A stretch of DNA of 64,000 nucleotides from Isoetes taiwanensis (Eukaryota; Streptophyta; Lycopodiopsida; Isoetales; Isoetaceae): assembly GCA_021234155.1 (NCBI GenBank), contig JAJEKV010000103.1:2418001-2482000 (forward strand), written 5' to 3'. Made by a program: the position numbers and the translations under genes. Each line of letters starts with the position of its first letter. Positions within the stretch are counted from its first letter, which is position 1. Below the pieces are notes generated by a model. The model was not told the origin of the DNA, ran no database searches, and saw only the letters and a list, made by a program, of their open reading frames with translations. Positions 36,060 through 47,749 of this stretch are shown in pieces.

Positions 36060-37585
36060 TTAGTATACAAAGATTTAGGCCCTTTTTCCTATTTCTACAA
36101 AAAAAAAAATTATCGTGGCGGCCTCCTTTTTAAATCCTTTATAGCAAGGAAGGGGCCGGGGGTGAAGTGGCTTAAATCATAGTTCAAAGTCACGACAATC
36201 AATTCAAATCGCTACTTTGCAATAGAATACTTGATACCACCGTCGTGGAATTGGCTTGAAATAATCTTTGGTGCTTGGCATGGAAGAAGTATTGCGTAAC
36301 ATAAGAACAAGTGTAATAGAGAGAATGGAAATACATATTTTGTTAACATAACGCATATTTTAACAAATCCATTTTTAGGCTTGAGCATAAGATATTATTA
36401 TTAGATCTGTATTATTGGCCCACCTAAGGACATATAGTGGAATCTCACGCTCTAAGCACAACATTGCATCGAGGTGTCATGAGGCTAAACTGCGGCTTGA
36501 TCAAGAGTTAACATATAAAGCTATCACTCTTTAGTAAAGCTCTCAACAAAAATTATGAAGTAGCACGTATCATTATATATTGCCCGTTAATTCATAGAAA
36601 ACATAAGTTTATAATGGCGGCATGCATATCAAGAATAGATTCTTTGTGGTTGGCAATTTCATACCAAAGAAAAGCCATGGATGCTTATAACTGAATTCCT
36701 AAACATGCTACAGGGCAATAGTTAGTCCAATATGATAGAACCTCGCGATCAAATTTAAAATAGATCTGAAATTGGCACCAATAGCCTACATATAATGCAA
36801 TTATCCTTTCTTAGTATTGTGACTCCTCGTAATATCAACTCAACAAAAAATCACCATACCTAGCCCTTATTGATGTAAGCACCTCAACATATGTCTGATC
36901 AAGGACAGCTTGAGGAAAAGTGAGCATTTGCTCTAGAAAGCAATGCTTGAAATAACATAAATGATATGGGCTTTTACATGAATGTATAGCGTAAGGGAAT
37001 ATCCAATTTTGAAGTCTCACGACAAAGTGAGATTATCTACACCAACATTTTGATTTTGCTTCTTCAGAGAGTTTCAAGGTCATTGTTGTGTAACATGTTC
37101 GAACCCTCGATGCATACAGCTTGTTTTTACAACTCTACTTTCACATGTTTCTACCTAGTACATAATTTAAATTAAAACAAAGAAGCACCGGTGCAATCAT
37201 TATCCGACATATAAAAAGATCATTGCATAAATTCCGTGAGCCTAAAGTGCCTTGATAAACCGAGCCTTGATGAACTAAAAAACTTTTAGAGCCCCGATCA
37301 AATTTAAAAATAGATCTCAAAACAACGGATATGCCACCATTTGCAAATTCAGATATGCCGAGTGGTTTACGCCTATAAACTCTAGCATTCCCTCAAGTAA
37401 GATCCAATATAACATCGCACATTATAACCAAACATTCACTTCCTTTTATATGAGGTAAGAAAGTAATACCTTGAAGCTCAATAACCTTGTTAAGAAGTGT
37501 TTTACGCTTTTTGACTTTGTCCTGATATCGCTTTTTCCGTGATCCCGATGCTCATTCATAATCACAAATAACTAGATTAGAAAAA
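36060..37585. other. Unassigned stretch
   Basis: No recognisable gene. The minus-strand frame at 36,835-37,020 faintly resembles a PPR repeat (TYVEVLTSI) but is too short to call. Confidence 0.35.
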
Positions 37586-37589
37586 ATCT

Positions 37590-38265
37590 ACGCAAAGATT
37601 TCATCTAGGCCTAAATAGAAAACTTACTCAGAGCCGCGATAGTGGCGATCATGCCCGTGGAACTGGAAAGGAATATATGCATTCTTTTTATGTCTCGACA
37701 GAACATCAAATGTTTTTCAACTTCGAACCAACATTTATGTTTGTAAAACTATAATAAGAAAGGTTACCGCAGCAAATGTAACGACCACACTAACCCGGAC
37801 TTCCTTTTGCATTTGAGATGTCGATGCAGCCCACGCTTGTCCGCACGTAATGCTTATCAAAGATCTTTTCTTCTAAGGTCTCTAGGCTCCATTAGTTGTT
37901 CTTTCTACAACATTTGCCGGAAGAATAGAGAAGCAAAGATCTCGCCTTCTAAATACGTAACTTACCTAGAGCCTACATATCAGAGATCATGCTTAGGAAT
38001 ATGGAAAGGAATATATCCATTCCTTTCGCCTCTCGATAGAACATCAAATGTTTCTTTCAATTTCAACAAGCATTTATGTCGTATCACCGAATAAGGAAGG
38101 ACAATGTAAAGTACCAGAATGACCACACTAACCTGGACTTCCTTTCGTATTTGTGATGTCGATGCAACCCATGTTTTTCTATCAGCATCTTCTTTATCTC
38201 TAAGGTCTCTGAGGTCCATCAGTTGTTCTTCTAAAACATTTGCTCTGATACCATCATAACAGATG
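37590..38265 (-). repeat. Tandem duplication, 338-bp period, carrying a duplicated putative exon
   Basis: Three landmarks are each exactly 338 bp apart: 'aacttac' 37,621/37,959; 'gaacatcaaatg' 37,701/38,039; 'gatgtcgatgca' 37,817/38,155. On the minus strand each unit encodes two similar peptides. One contains NVLEEQLM followed by DLRD-like residues (unit 2: DADRKTWVASTSQIRKEVQ). The other resembles DVLSR..N.YIPFH. I do not recognise the family. Both units are interrupted, so exon boundaries are uncertain. Confidence 0.8.
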
Positions 38266-38269
38266 GTAT

Positions 38270-38735
38270 TCATTGAAAAACACTGAAACCTTTCTCAAGA
38301 TTACCTGTTGAATCTTGACTATGTCATGGCATACATTTGAAGAGCCTATGTAAGCTACAACCATTCGTAATCTGATTAACAAAACACAGAGGAGGACACG
38401 CATCAAGATGGCATTGCAAGGGGCCAGATAGAGGTCAAGTCCTTAAACCTACTATATCAACATTCAAGTAGCTAAAACCTCATAAAGTCTCTCAAGTCTT
38501 CTATTAAATAAGTAGTGGCCTTCAAACCAAGTAAGGGCATAGCAAGTAAGAGATTGTGTTAAGCCCGACACGCCGCAGCTTTATTGTGTTATTGCGAGGT
38601 TTCAAAGACAAAGTTCAAGTTTGCCATCCGCGATTGATAAACCCGTAAAATTAGGTCAAGAGGAATGGCTTTGGGCACATTATGCCGTGATAGGCCGCGG
38701 ATCACCCCCGCAAATTTCTACCTTTGCATTCACCA
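38270..38735. other. Unassigned stretch downstream of the PPR relic
   Basis: This may hold remnants of a PPR C-terminal extension, but I see no convincing motif. Confidence 0.3.
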
Positions 38736-38739
38736 TCAT

Positions 38740-40330
38740 ATGTCGCAAACATAATAAAATATTTGACAACAACACATGTAATGGGCAGGATATCTTCGCC
38801 TAAGACATGGACAAGTTCTCGCAATGTGTTCTCCACGCTGTACATCAACCACCATATTGCATGCACTTAGCAACATCACATACCGAAGTTGTAGGTTTAA
38901 ATGGCGCACTATAAAGGACGGTTTTGCTATATCCAGATATTCTCGCTTTTGCAAGGTCAATGAGGCAATGGTAGTGCTCCATCCCCGGATAATGCCATAG
39001 GCTGATGCTATTGAAAGAAGGGTGTGGATGCCTACAATCACGCCACCAAAGATGAGTAAATGCATGCAAGATGTTGACAAATATTATAATCGCCTAGTAA
39101 AACACCAACTAAGTGCATCCTTTTGAAAAGCTTCAAGCTCTTTTCCTTGCATTTTGCTGTCGTTGTTCCCAAAGATAGTGTTCCATGATCCCACACCCTC
39201 TTTCGCCCAAAATATTTGACTATTTCTTCCAAACTTCCACTTTGTAATCCACTATAGCAACCAAAGTTATGTGAATTAGAAATCTTAGAAGTGACGAAGG
39301 CAAAGAAATTTTCTACCCTCGGATGTAACTTTGTGTTCCTTTACACATGCATTAAGAATGCCAATGTATGTAACATCATTTGGACACATACCATCCAGGC
39401 TCAAGATCCCGTGAAACAATATAGGCATCCCCGCTATCACCATTCTCTCTCAGAAATGCGAAGAATCATTGATGTCCATAAATAAACATCTCGCTTTAGC
39501 CTTTTTATTAAAAAACCACGCTGCATCTTTCACATTCCCGCTTCCATACATTTTGATGAGAATAAAGACTATTAATAGCGCCCCGATTCCAACCCTTTGC
39601 ATGAGCTTCTCACGTAGATGTTTACCCATATTTATATCCAACTCGCATGTGCAAGCCTCAAAAGGTTGAGAAATGTCACTTTGTTTGGAAACAATGTTGC
39701 ATTTTTCCATTTGAAGGAACAGATTAAGGGCTCCTTTGCTATTGCCTTCATAGTTATATGTCTGTAATCATAGTATCTCCATGAAATCACATTTGCTCGT
39801 GCATTTTTTTCAAACACCACTGTGGCATCTCCAACACCTGCCACAGCCTCCCATACATGTGGATAAGAGTATTCAAAGACAACAAGAGTCATGTCCAAAT
39901 TATATTTAATTATATGAGCATGCATGTGCTTTCCCTATGCTAGTGAACCCTAACCCGCATGCACTAAGAATGCAAACAAAGCTGGGCCTCATTAGATTCT
40001 ATACTTTCGCTAACATTTGCTTAAAGAGTTGGATTGCATTATTGTGGTAGCCATGCCCAAAGATAAGTTTAAATCATGGTGGTCCAAGTGACTATATTGT
40101 GTCGTGGCACTACATCAAACAATCATTGTGCCTTGTGAAGATTTCTATTATATGCATACACAATAATCATGATACTCCAGGAGAACACATTTTTCTTTAA
40201 AATACCATAAAAAACAACCACTGTCTGGTCTATCATTCCACATTTTCCATACATAAGAATAAGAAAGTTCTCAAGGAACGTGTCCAAGTAGTACCATCTC
40301 TCAGGATGTGAGCATAAACGCTTTTCTCTA
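38740..40330 (-). pseudogene. PLS-class PPR protein, decayed
   Basis: Minus-strand frames give successive pentatricopeptide motifs: LMYGKCGMIDQTVVVFYGIL (about 40,240), FDVVPRHNIVTWTTMI (about 40,100), HGYHNNAIQLFKQM, ATVVFEKNARANVISW (about 39,790), PNKVTFLNLLR, LIKMYGSGNVKDAAWFFNK (about 39,520), and KEKSLKLFKRM. An E-motif-like end follows: GMEHYHCLIDL (about 38,970) and LLSACNMVVDVQRGEHIA (about 38,850). Such proteins bind organellar RNA, often for C-to-U editing. The gene appears intronless, with many frameshifts and stops, more than the neighbouring MND1/TAB2 exons, so it is probably a true relic. I could not trace a DYW domain below 38,740. Confidence 0.75.
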
Positions 40331-40334
40331 ATGC

Positions 40335-43300
40335 TAGAAACTTCTCATGTCACACTGACGCAAAATTGAAGCAAAAAGACACTTTCGCTTTTATCCTACA
40401 AAATCTACCTAGATTATCCAAAGACATCCTTTTCACATTATGACATCATCAAAGATGATAGTGCTAACTTGTTTTCACGTTCAATATAATCACATTTCAG
40501 CCGGATTTCATTAGATATACATGCCATTCACTCCAGGAGTTAATTTCAAATTATTAATGTCTGAATCAGCAGTTCTTATCCTAAGAAGTTCGAGTTTCGT
40601 ATGAACATGAGTACAATTTCAATCTTTATATATGATCCTAAGATCAGTCCTCGAATTTGAATTCCTAGCAAATCATTAAGAAGCATTCATGCTGCAACTG
40701 CGTGAGCGATGCCATGCTTCCCACCGCATCTCTCGAACTCGTAAGCACATGCCCCAAAGACGATTGAGCTTCGTTTGGCTTGCCCCCGCCAATTACCTGG
40801 GGCCTAGAACATCCGCGATCTAGAACGATGAGACCGCCAGCTTTGTGCAACAATGGGTTTGGAGGCCACCAAAGATATTCTAGATTTCTAGCATATACCT
40901 AGGATATCCCACAAACCCTGATAAGCGAGGGTTGCCTCTAGGGGCAACCCAAAAGGAATTTTATTTTAAATTGAATGTGAGATTTGATCCTCATGCACTA
41001 TCTTGACACCGGATAAGTTGTTGTATACCTAAAAAGGAAGTGTGGCAAATGCTAAAGAATATGAAGTTTCAAATTTTAGAAAGAGTTGAAGGCAAACAAA
41101 CTATTAAAATGCCTCTAAAATCATATGAGGGAATTTAACTAAGATATGGGTCATTAACTAAAACACGTATAATCCATATGCCATTGTAAGAAATTGAGTC
41201 GAGAATGATGTTTAAAAATTGTAAACAATTAGATATAATTTTGTCACATACAAAATTATCACGCCAACAACACACTATTAGATAACTTAGTGACAATGTG
41301 GATATAAGCTTCTCTCTTAATGTATTATGAAGATACAAAATCAACCATTGACATTCTAATCGCTCATATGGAACCTCGCCCAATCTCTCAGAGCATGAAA
41401 AAACTAAACCATTATTCATCATTTAACAAACCTCCTCCGAGTCACCATCATATTCCCCGATTCCATTTTTCTCGTTGTACATCTTCACATTTTATTTTGA
41501 TGGTTCCGACGGTTGGAATCATCAAGAATCACTCTGTTCGATCAATCGTGAATCGAGCATTTGAATCTTTCTTGGCTCCAAACTAGTGGGCCGAGATTCC
41601 TTATTTCCTATTTAGGTTTATACATTATAAGGAAATATTTTACACTATATACACCATTCATTTATACCATAAAAATATTCTATGATCTCACCTAGGTTTA
41701 ACTTCCAGAGTTCCATACCAGTCCTACCTCCAGAGACAGTTTTCTACCCTTCAACGGGCTACATTGGAACGCCATATCATTTACTTTCTTTAAGGTGGTC
41801 ACTATGGGTGATACACGCTTGCCCAACCTTGCTTTTGGCCATGGCGACATGGGTCCCCCCACCGAAAAGCCCATCTGGAAGGACAAGCAAGCTTCACCGT
41901 TCTCACTGGTGTACGGCAAACATGGGCGCATACATGTAAGGACAAAGAAAGATCACAAGGCCCTTAAGCCGTACTCTAGATGCTACTTTCCTTCACAAGC
42001 TCGGGATGCATGTTCCTCAAGCATTTTAAGCCGGGCACACCATCGCAGCAAAGAAGTCAATCCTAGGCTCACTAGAGGCCCACACCAATACTTGTACACT
42101 TTTGGGCTGCCCATGAAGAAGCGTTATAAGAGACTTATAGCTTTCCATTCACACGAGTGCACATCGCCCCGATTGAGACAGACGCTGGGCTCTGGAAGCA
42201 CGAGCAAAGGCTTTTGCCGCTGTTGCCAGTGGTGCCATTGAGGATGAAATGTCATGCGCCCGCATCTAGCCCAGCAAATTTGCTCATATCCAAGAGCTGC
42301 ATGCTCTGCTACTAGTGCCCGCCAACCGCTGTATGAGTTATTGAATACGGCGCCGGGCCGGTTTGTCGGGTCATACCTCCTGTGAGGTTATGGATGCACG
42401 GACTCGCTTGTGTCCTCCGATAGTATTGAACTGCCCTATACAATTGTACAAATGTACAAAGATACTTATTAATGCTAAGGTTTTTCCCTCAAAACACTTT
42501 GGGGGGGTTTTTTAATCCCAGTAATACGCTTTGTCGCTGCTTCTTTTTGTTTGGGTCCCATAAAACAATTGGTCTCCGTGGACGCTAAAAAACCTAATTC
42601 TATTCTATTCTATTCTATTCTTGACCTAGGTTGAAACCTTCTATGGTATAACTTATGTGACAAGTGTGCACAGTGTTTTCCTTGAGTGCTCTTTACTGTG
42701 ATTCTGTGCTACTGCTTGTTTGCATGTCTAATTTAGTACATTTACTACTTAATGCTATATCAAGCCTTGTATTATTTTTTATAAACAACAAACACCCTAT
42801 TAATTGTCCGCAGTTGTACCTTTATCCATTTGCTCCATCTCAACCTTTGTTTTAGGACACATGTCCCTTTGATAGTTTCATTCCCATAATAATGGGTACC
42901 TTGTCCATTTTGATTCTTCCATGTTAAACTTTTTAAGTAACCGCATAAACATAGCCACTTTGAATGATTTTTCTTTCTCTCGCTTCTTTTGTCACTTGAA
43001 CTTCTAGAAACTTGGTCAGCTTCTCCTAAACTGGCTTATTCCGCATCTCTTTCCCCTAAGATGAGAGATTATGCCCCTGTTGCCACATGCGTATAGTAGA
43101 AGACTCCAACACATCCGAAAGCAGCTCATGCCGATCTCTCGATGCTCGACATAGCGATTCATCAATTGTCGGCTTCGCCAATGGTTGCATCGCCCTCGCG
43201 ATCCTACATTCTCCGTAAGTCTCCACCGCCGAGAGTCCCTCACAAAGATGTGGGATTTGAGCTCGTGATAGGGAATTTGAACGCCTACTACAAGGGTTTT

Positions 43301-43485
43301 TCCTCCCACATGGGGGTTTTTTCGCCCCAAAGGGTAGAGACACATTGTATAGGGCTTTTTGTGGTTTTTTGTGTTTGATATTATCCGATATATTGTATTG
43401 TGACTCCTCCATAGGCCGATGGCCTCCGGGACGCTAAACTATACTTCCTTCCTTCCTTCCTTCCTTTAAAGTTTCTTTTACACTA
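40335..43485. other. Unassigned stretch with short microsatellites
   Basis: Open frames at 41,682-42,241 (plus) and 43,016-43,412 (minus) are moderately GC-rich but show no domain I recognise. A TATTC run lies at about 42,597-42,620 and a CCTT run at about 43,443-43,467. The segment 42,250-42,420 is GC-richer than its surroundings. Confidence 0.4.
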
Positions 43486-43489
43486 TTGT

Positions 43490-44070
43490 AGAATGTCAAC
43501 ACCATTGGCATCTAGTATATCATCTACATAGATGGCCATTATACAAAATTTATCTCCCTTTTCAAAAAAATATACATTACCATCATTTGCAAGTTTTTCA
43601 CATCCCTCGCTTCCTTCAATATTGGTCTATGCACATATACCATTGTCTTGGGGATTGTTTCAATCCATACACCGCTTGTTTTAGTCTCCATACTTTTGTT
43701 TTACCTTCTTCAAGACCTTGTGTCTGCTCCATGAAACCCGCCTAATTTAGTATTCAAAAGTAGTACACATCCATATGATGTAACTCCAAGTTTAATGTAT
43801 TTGCAATTGATATTATCGCTTTTTGATACTAGCTAGTTTTTACCACGTAAGAATATGTCTCATCAAAATCTACCTCTTTATTTTTGTGTGTATCCTTGTG
43901 CAACTAACCTTGCTTTGTATTTGGGGGCTTCCATCTTAATTTGTTTTCCATTTAAAAATCCATTTATTTCCAACCCGCCTGCTTACCATTAGGGGAGATC
44001 TACAAGCTCATATGTAGACGCCTTCTTTGAATGATTCTATTTCTTCATTCATTGCTCTTCCATTTAATGG
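43490..44070 (-). mobile_element. Copia reverse-transcriptase fragment
   Basis: Minus-strand frames give the Copia RT order: EAMNEEI (about 44,040), KWIFKWK (about 43,960), FDETYSYVVK (about 43,870), HHMDV, VWRLKQAVYGLKQSPRQWY (about 43,650), and IYVDDIL, with YVDDI at 43,516-43,530. Several stops and a frameshift interrupt it. No LTRs were found around it. Confidence 0.85.
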
Positions 44071-44074
44071 CATC

Positions 44075-44600
44075 ACAGTTATTGTTTCTTCAAGGTCTCA
44101 AGTTTCTATTTAATACCATAAATGCTTCTATATCAAGGACATTTGTTTGCAGCCTAGCACTCTTTCCATTTTCCTTTCTTCTATATATAGATTTGTATCT
44201 ATATTGATTTCTTCTAATAGTCTTTCAACCCAGCTTCTTCTTTTTCCTTTTTTAATGATTTTGGTCTCAGTAGTGGTCATCCGTGATCACCATTCCTACC
44301 ACCTACATCATCATTCCTATCATCCTCAAGCTTCGATCCAGTCCAACTTCATCACTAATTTCTCCACAAGATTTCTATTTTAATGTCATTATCCTTTCAT
44401 ACTCATCCATAAACTTACTTTTTGTTCTTTTTGGTCCAAAGGTGTTTTCATGTTCAACTTGCATTATTTCATTCCCTTTGGTCGATATAATTTTTCCTCT
44501 ACTGAGTGTAAATTTATATAGGGTCTTTTTCATGGGCACTTTGGTCTTTTTCCAACAGCTTGGAAGTAAAGCACAATAAAAATAGTATCCCCAAGGAAGA
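44075..44600. other. Unassigned stretch between transposon fragments
   Basis: It may be further decayed Copia sequence upstream of RT, but I see no motif. Confidence 0.3.
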
Positions 44601-44605
44601 TGCTA

Positions 44606-45074
44606 CTAATCAAGAGTTGTAGCCATTGTATCCATCCAACTACCATATCTAGATTCGTAAAGATTTGTATCGTGAATATGTATTGCAAGAACTACGTTTC
44701 TCCCGGCTTTCAAAAATGCCTTCATTTGCCAATCTTTTAATGCCACCATGCTAATCATGAAGGTAATGTGATGGTATTTAACTTGATGCCCGCCCCTAGA
44801 AGCCACTCAAGAAATTGGTTTTCTCGCTTTCCTCAATCGAACGAGCTTCCGTGTTTTGCAATGATCCAAGAATCGCTTGTGTCTGCTCATGTCCGAGGTG
44901 CTTTTTGGTTTGCTTATCATTATTCAAAGTTAAAAACATAGGATCTTTCCTTCTAGTTATTTTTATTATCAAGAAGACCTCTTGAATAGCATTCCAATTT
45001 GTTTGGGCCTCATCAGCCATAAAGCCATGAAATTTGTAATCGCAAAAACCTTTACTTTGTCCAATTTTCTCCAA
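44606..45074 (-). mobile_element. Decayed transposase-like fragment
   Basis: The minus-strand frame has MADEAQTNWNAIQEVF followed by HLGHEQTQAILGS. I recall this style (FMADxAQxNWNA) from repetitive, MULE-like transposase families in plant genomes, but the assignment rests on memory of one motif. A second frame continues with FMISMVALKDWQMKAF. Confidence 0.4.
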
Positions 45075-45419
45075 AGTTTTTGAGATTCCACATCTTTGTG
45101 TTCATCCCACATATTGCTATTGTTTGTAGACCATATATCCTAGTAAAGATCATAGCCATGATATAAGCAAACTCAACAATTCTACTAATGGGTGTAAATT
45201 TGATAGTGGTACTCCAAAATGCGTGAAAGCACCAAGCACCTAAAGCACCTAAAAATCGAGCAATTATAATTAATTACGGATGAACTCGCTTGCCTCGCTT
45301 CCCAAGCCGCCCTTTTTCTTCTCAGAATTTGATCCCTTTGTTTTGAGTTCCCCTGCTTTTTACCCTTTGCTACTTCGATTGGGCAATTACGTCATATAAT
45401 TCTCTGATCCGGTTGTTTG

Positions 45420-46850
45420 ACAATGGCCGAAGCCATGACTGAGCAGGATTTTATTGAGATTCATGGACTTTCTGGTGAAGGATTACAGCCTGCTTTGAAA
45501 GTGAAATGGTTAGAAGAAAACTTAACAGATGCACAATGATCTTCAGTTTGGTAAGAAGGCCGAAAGAACAAGATCAACGTTTCGATAATGCAACCTCGAC
45601 ACTAAGAAAAACTAGACACATTGTTGAAAAACTATACCAAACGTAAAGTATGGTAAACAATGAAGTGAAAAAGCAGGTAGCTTATGCTTTTGCATGGGAT
45701 TATGATTCTGCCACTATAAACCCTGCAAAGCAGAAGATCAATTGGGCATCTTTTGGAGCATAAGTAATGAAATATAGAAGTTGCAGGTCAAGGGGGAAGG
45801 AAGTCTTGCATAATCGAGTAGAGGTACATTTAAAGAGAGTTGTAAGTTGGACCAGTCTGCTCTAAAAGATAACATGGAGTTGATTAAGAAAGCTATAAGT
45901 GAGATTGAGAATGAGAAGGCAACCATGGCAGCAGAGCTGCATGCAATTGAGGTTAGCTTAGCTGCAGAGACTAAGTTAAATGAGAAATTTAGTCTCGAAC
46001 TTGAAGAGAGCAGGAAGAAAGTTGAAGATTTAAAGACCTCAATACTTGAACTGCAGGTAGAAGGTGGAGAAGGTGAATTGTTGAAAGAGTTGGAGCATAC
46101 ACTCCAAATGGAGATATACTACTTAAACAGGCTCGAGAAGCTTTTCAAGTCTTCAACTACAGAAGCAAGTACCATGAGGAAGAGTACCTTAGAAGTTGAG
46201 GTCAAGGATAAGGAAGGCTTGAGAGGTGATCAGCAATCCATTTTGCACCAACACTATCAAGAGAAGATTACCAGGAATATGCAACTTTGGTCTAATTTTC
46301 CATGACAAGTACAAGTTGTGTTTGGTGCTAAGTTGTGATCATGAGTACCATCCGCTTGTGCAGCCTTGTTGAATGAAGGTAAATGCAAGGTTCCTGGTGG
46401 ATTCCACTATTCATCCAGATTTATTTCATGAACTTGGCATGAATGTGAAGAGACAAAGTTGATAGATGTGCCCGCATTGTGCAAAGGATTTTTTGTCAGA
46501 ATATTAGATCAGTTTTAGAGTTAACTATAAACCCGCAAGCTTCACTTATCGTGTCTACTTCACCTATTAGGTCTATCAAGATTATGAGCCATCCGCAAAG
46601 GTGTTGAAGGATGCAATGTTGAGTCCTAAAAGACTGTTAAGGCAAAGAATCCCTAGTGATAAAAAAGCAGCTGTTGAGGACAAGGATTTAGCAGGTGATA
46701 ATAACTCGGCTGCAGAAAAGGATGAGGGTTCATGCTCTAAAGAAGTTGTTGACAAGGATGAGCTTGTGGAGAGTACATCAATGGCAAAGAAGAAAGCAGC
46801 TATAAAAAGGAAAAAAGAGAAGATGTTGAAGCTTCAAAACTAAAAGAAAA
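45420..46850 (+). pseudogene. Coiled-coil and lysine-rich decayed gene, possibly 5' part of the FCP1-like locus
   Basis: An opening segment (45,424-45,537) reads MAEAMTEQDFIEIHGLSGEG and then stops. From 45,847 a frame open to 46,305 (first ATG 45,874) is strongly coiled-coil, with heptad-like KKAISEIENEKATMAAELHA and LEESRKKVEDLKTSILEL. Near 46,310-46,440 cysteine/histidine-rich frames (LCLVLSCDHEYHPL; NVK) hint at a zinc-binding segment. At 46,601-46,843 lies an acidic/lysine-rich tail ending KKKAAIKRKKEKMLKLQ. Few introns are evident and stops separate the parts. The function is unknown. Confidence 0.45.
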
Positions 46851-47325
46851 GTTAATAAGAAGCAAAAGAAGCCTACTCAAGTATGGAAGTACAACTTCAG
46901 GAGAAAGGCATTGGTTAAAGAAATGGAAAGTGCAGGAATTGATCAGGAAGAAGTGGGCATGTATGGATGAAGAAAATACAATTGAAAAGGGAGCAGTCTA
47001 ACCCGAGAAGGAAAAGGTTTCGCTTGATGCCCGTGACCGACATGCCACGTAATAAAACCGATAATAATACTGGCTGTACCAAAATAAATGCAATTATGGG
47101 GGCCTTAAGAGGCAATTCAATCGTGGTTCTAAGAAGTTTGATTAACTAATAATGTTTGAATATTCGTGTACAATTGTATCGGAAGATCAAAATGTTAATC
47201 AAATGGTTCGTAATTTGAATATTGTACAAGAGAGGTTAATATTGTCTTAAGTGTTTCTGAATTCTTTTTGTATTTGTGTTTGTGTTTACTTTATGCTTGT
47301 TGAATTATAGGTATGTAGCATGTAC

Positions 47326-47745
47326 CCTCTTTGAAGAGGAAACTTGTTTTAGATGTGAATGGTGTTCTAGCAAGGACATACAGCAGGAACAATCCTATAT
47401 GTGTGACAATAGGTTGTGGATTACAAAGACAAACAAGAAATTGGTTGGCTTAAGGCCTAAAATGTAGAGAATTTTTGAAGGCAGCTATGACAAATTTTGA
47501 TATCGTAATTTGGTCTTCCATGAACTATATTAATGTCAATGAAGTGGTTGATGGAATAGCGCCAGATATGAAACGTGACTTTGTATTTGTGTGAGACAAG
47601 TCTCATTGCCTCGAGATGCCTTTCAAGTGGCCAATTAGATCTGACAAACTATTGTACCTGAAACCATTGTCTAAGATTTTTAGTGAATATCCACAATATG
47701 AGAGGAATTGCATATTGTTGGATGATAGTATTCACGCAGGCTAGA
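47326..47745 (+). pseudogene. FCP1-like (NLI-interacting factor) phosphatase domain relic
   Basis: One reading frame carries RKLVLDVNGVLARTYSRNN, REFLKAAMTNFDIVIWSSMN, DFVFV(stop)DKSHCLEMPFKW, LLYLKPLSKIF and NCILLDDSIHA. This is the order of an FCP1-homology HAD domain, which in active members dephosphorylates proteins such as the RNA polymerase II CTD. The usual DxDG(T/V) has Asn for the second Asp (DVNGV), as in several plant homologues, so catalysis is doubtful even in an intact copy. Three in-frame stops are present; one is TGA where the family has Trp. An acceptor-like tatag lies just upstream at about 47,306-47,310. Confidence 0.75.
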
Positions 47746-47749
47746 GCAC

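Noticed and set aside
37081-37140. A 'gttcgaaccc' segment resembling a tRNA T-arm
   Set aside because: No matching acceptor, D or anticodon arms could be folded around it.
41682-42241. Plus-strand ORFs near 41.7-42.2 kb as a gene
   Set aside because: No recognisable domain, no splice structure, and overlapping open frames on both strands.
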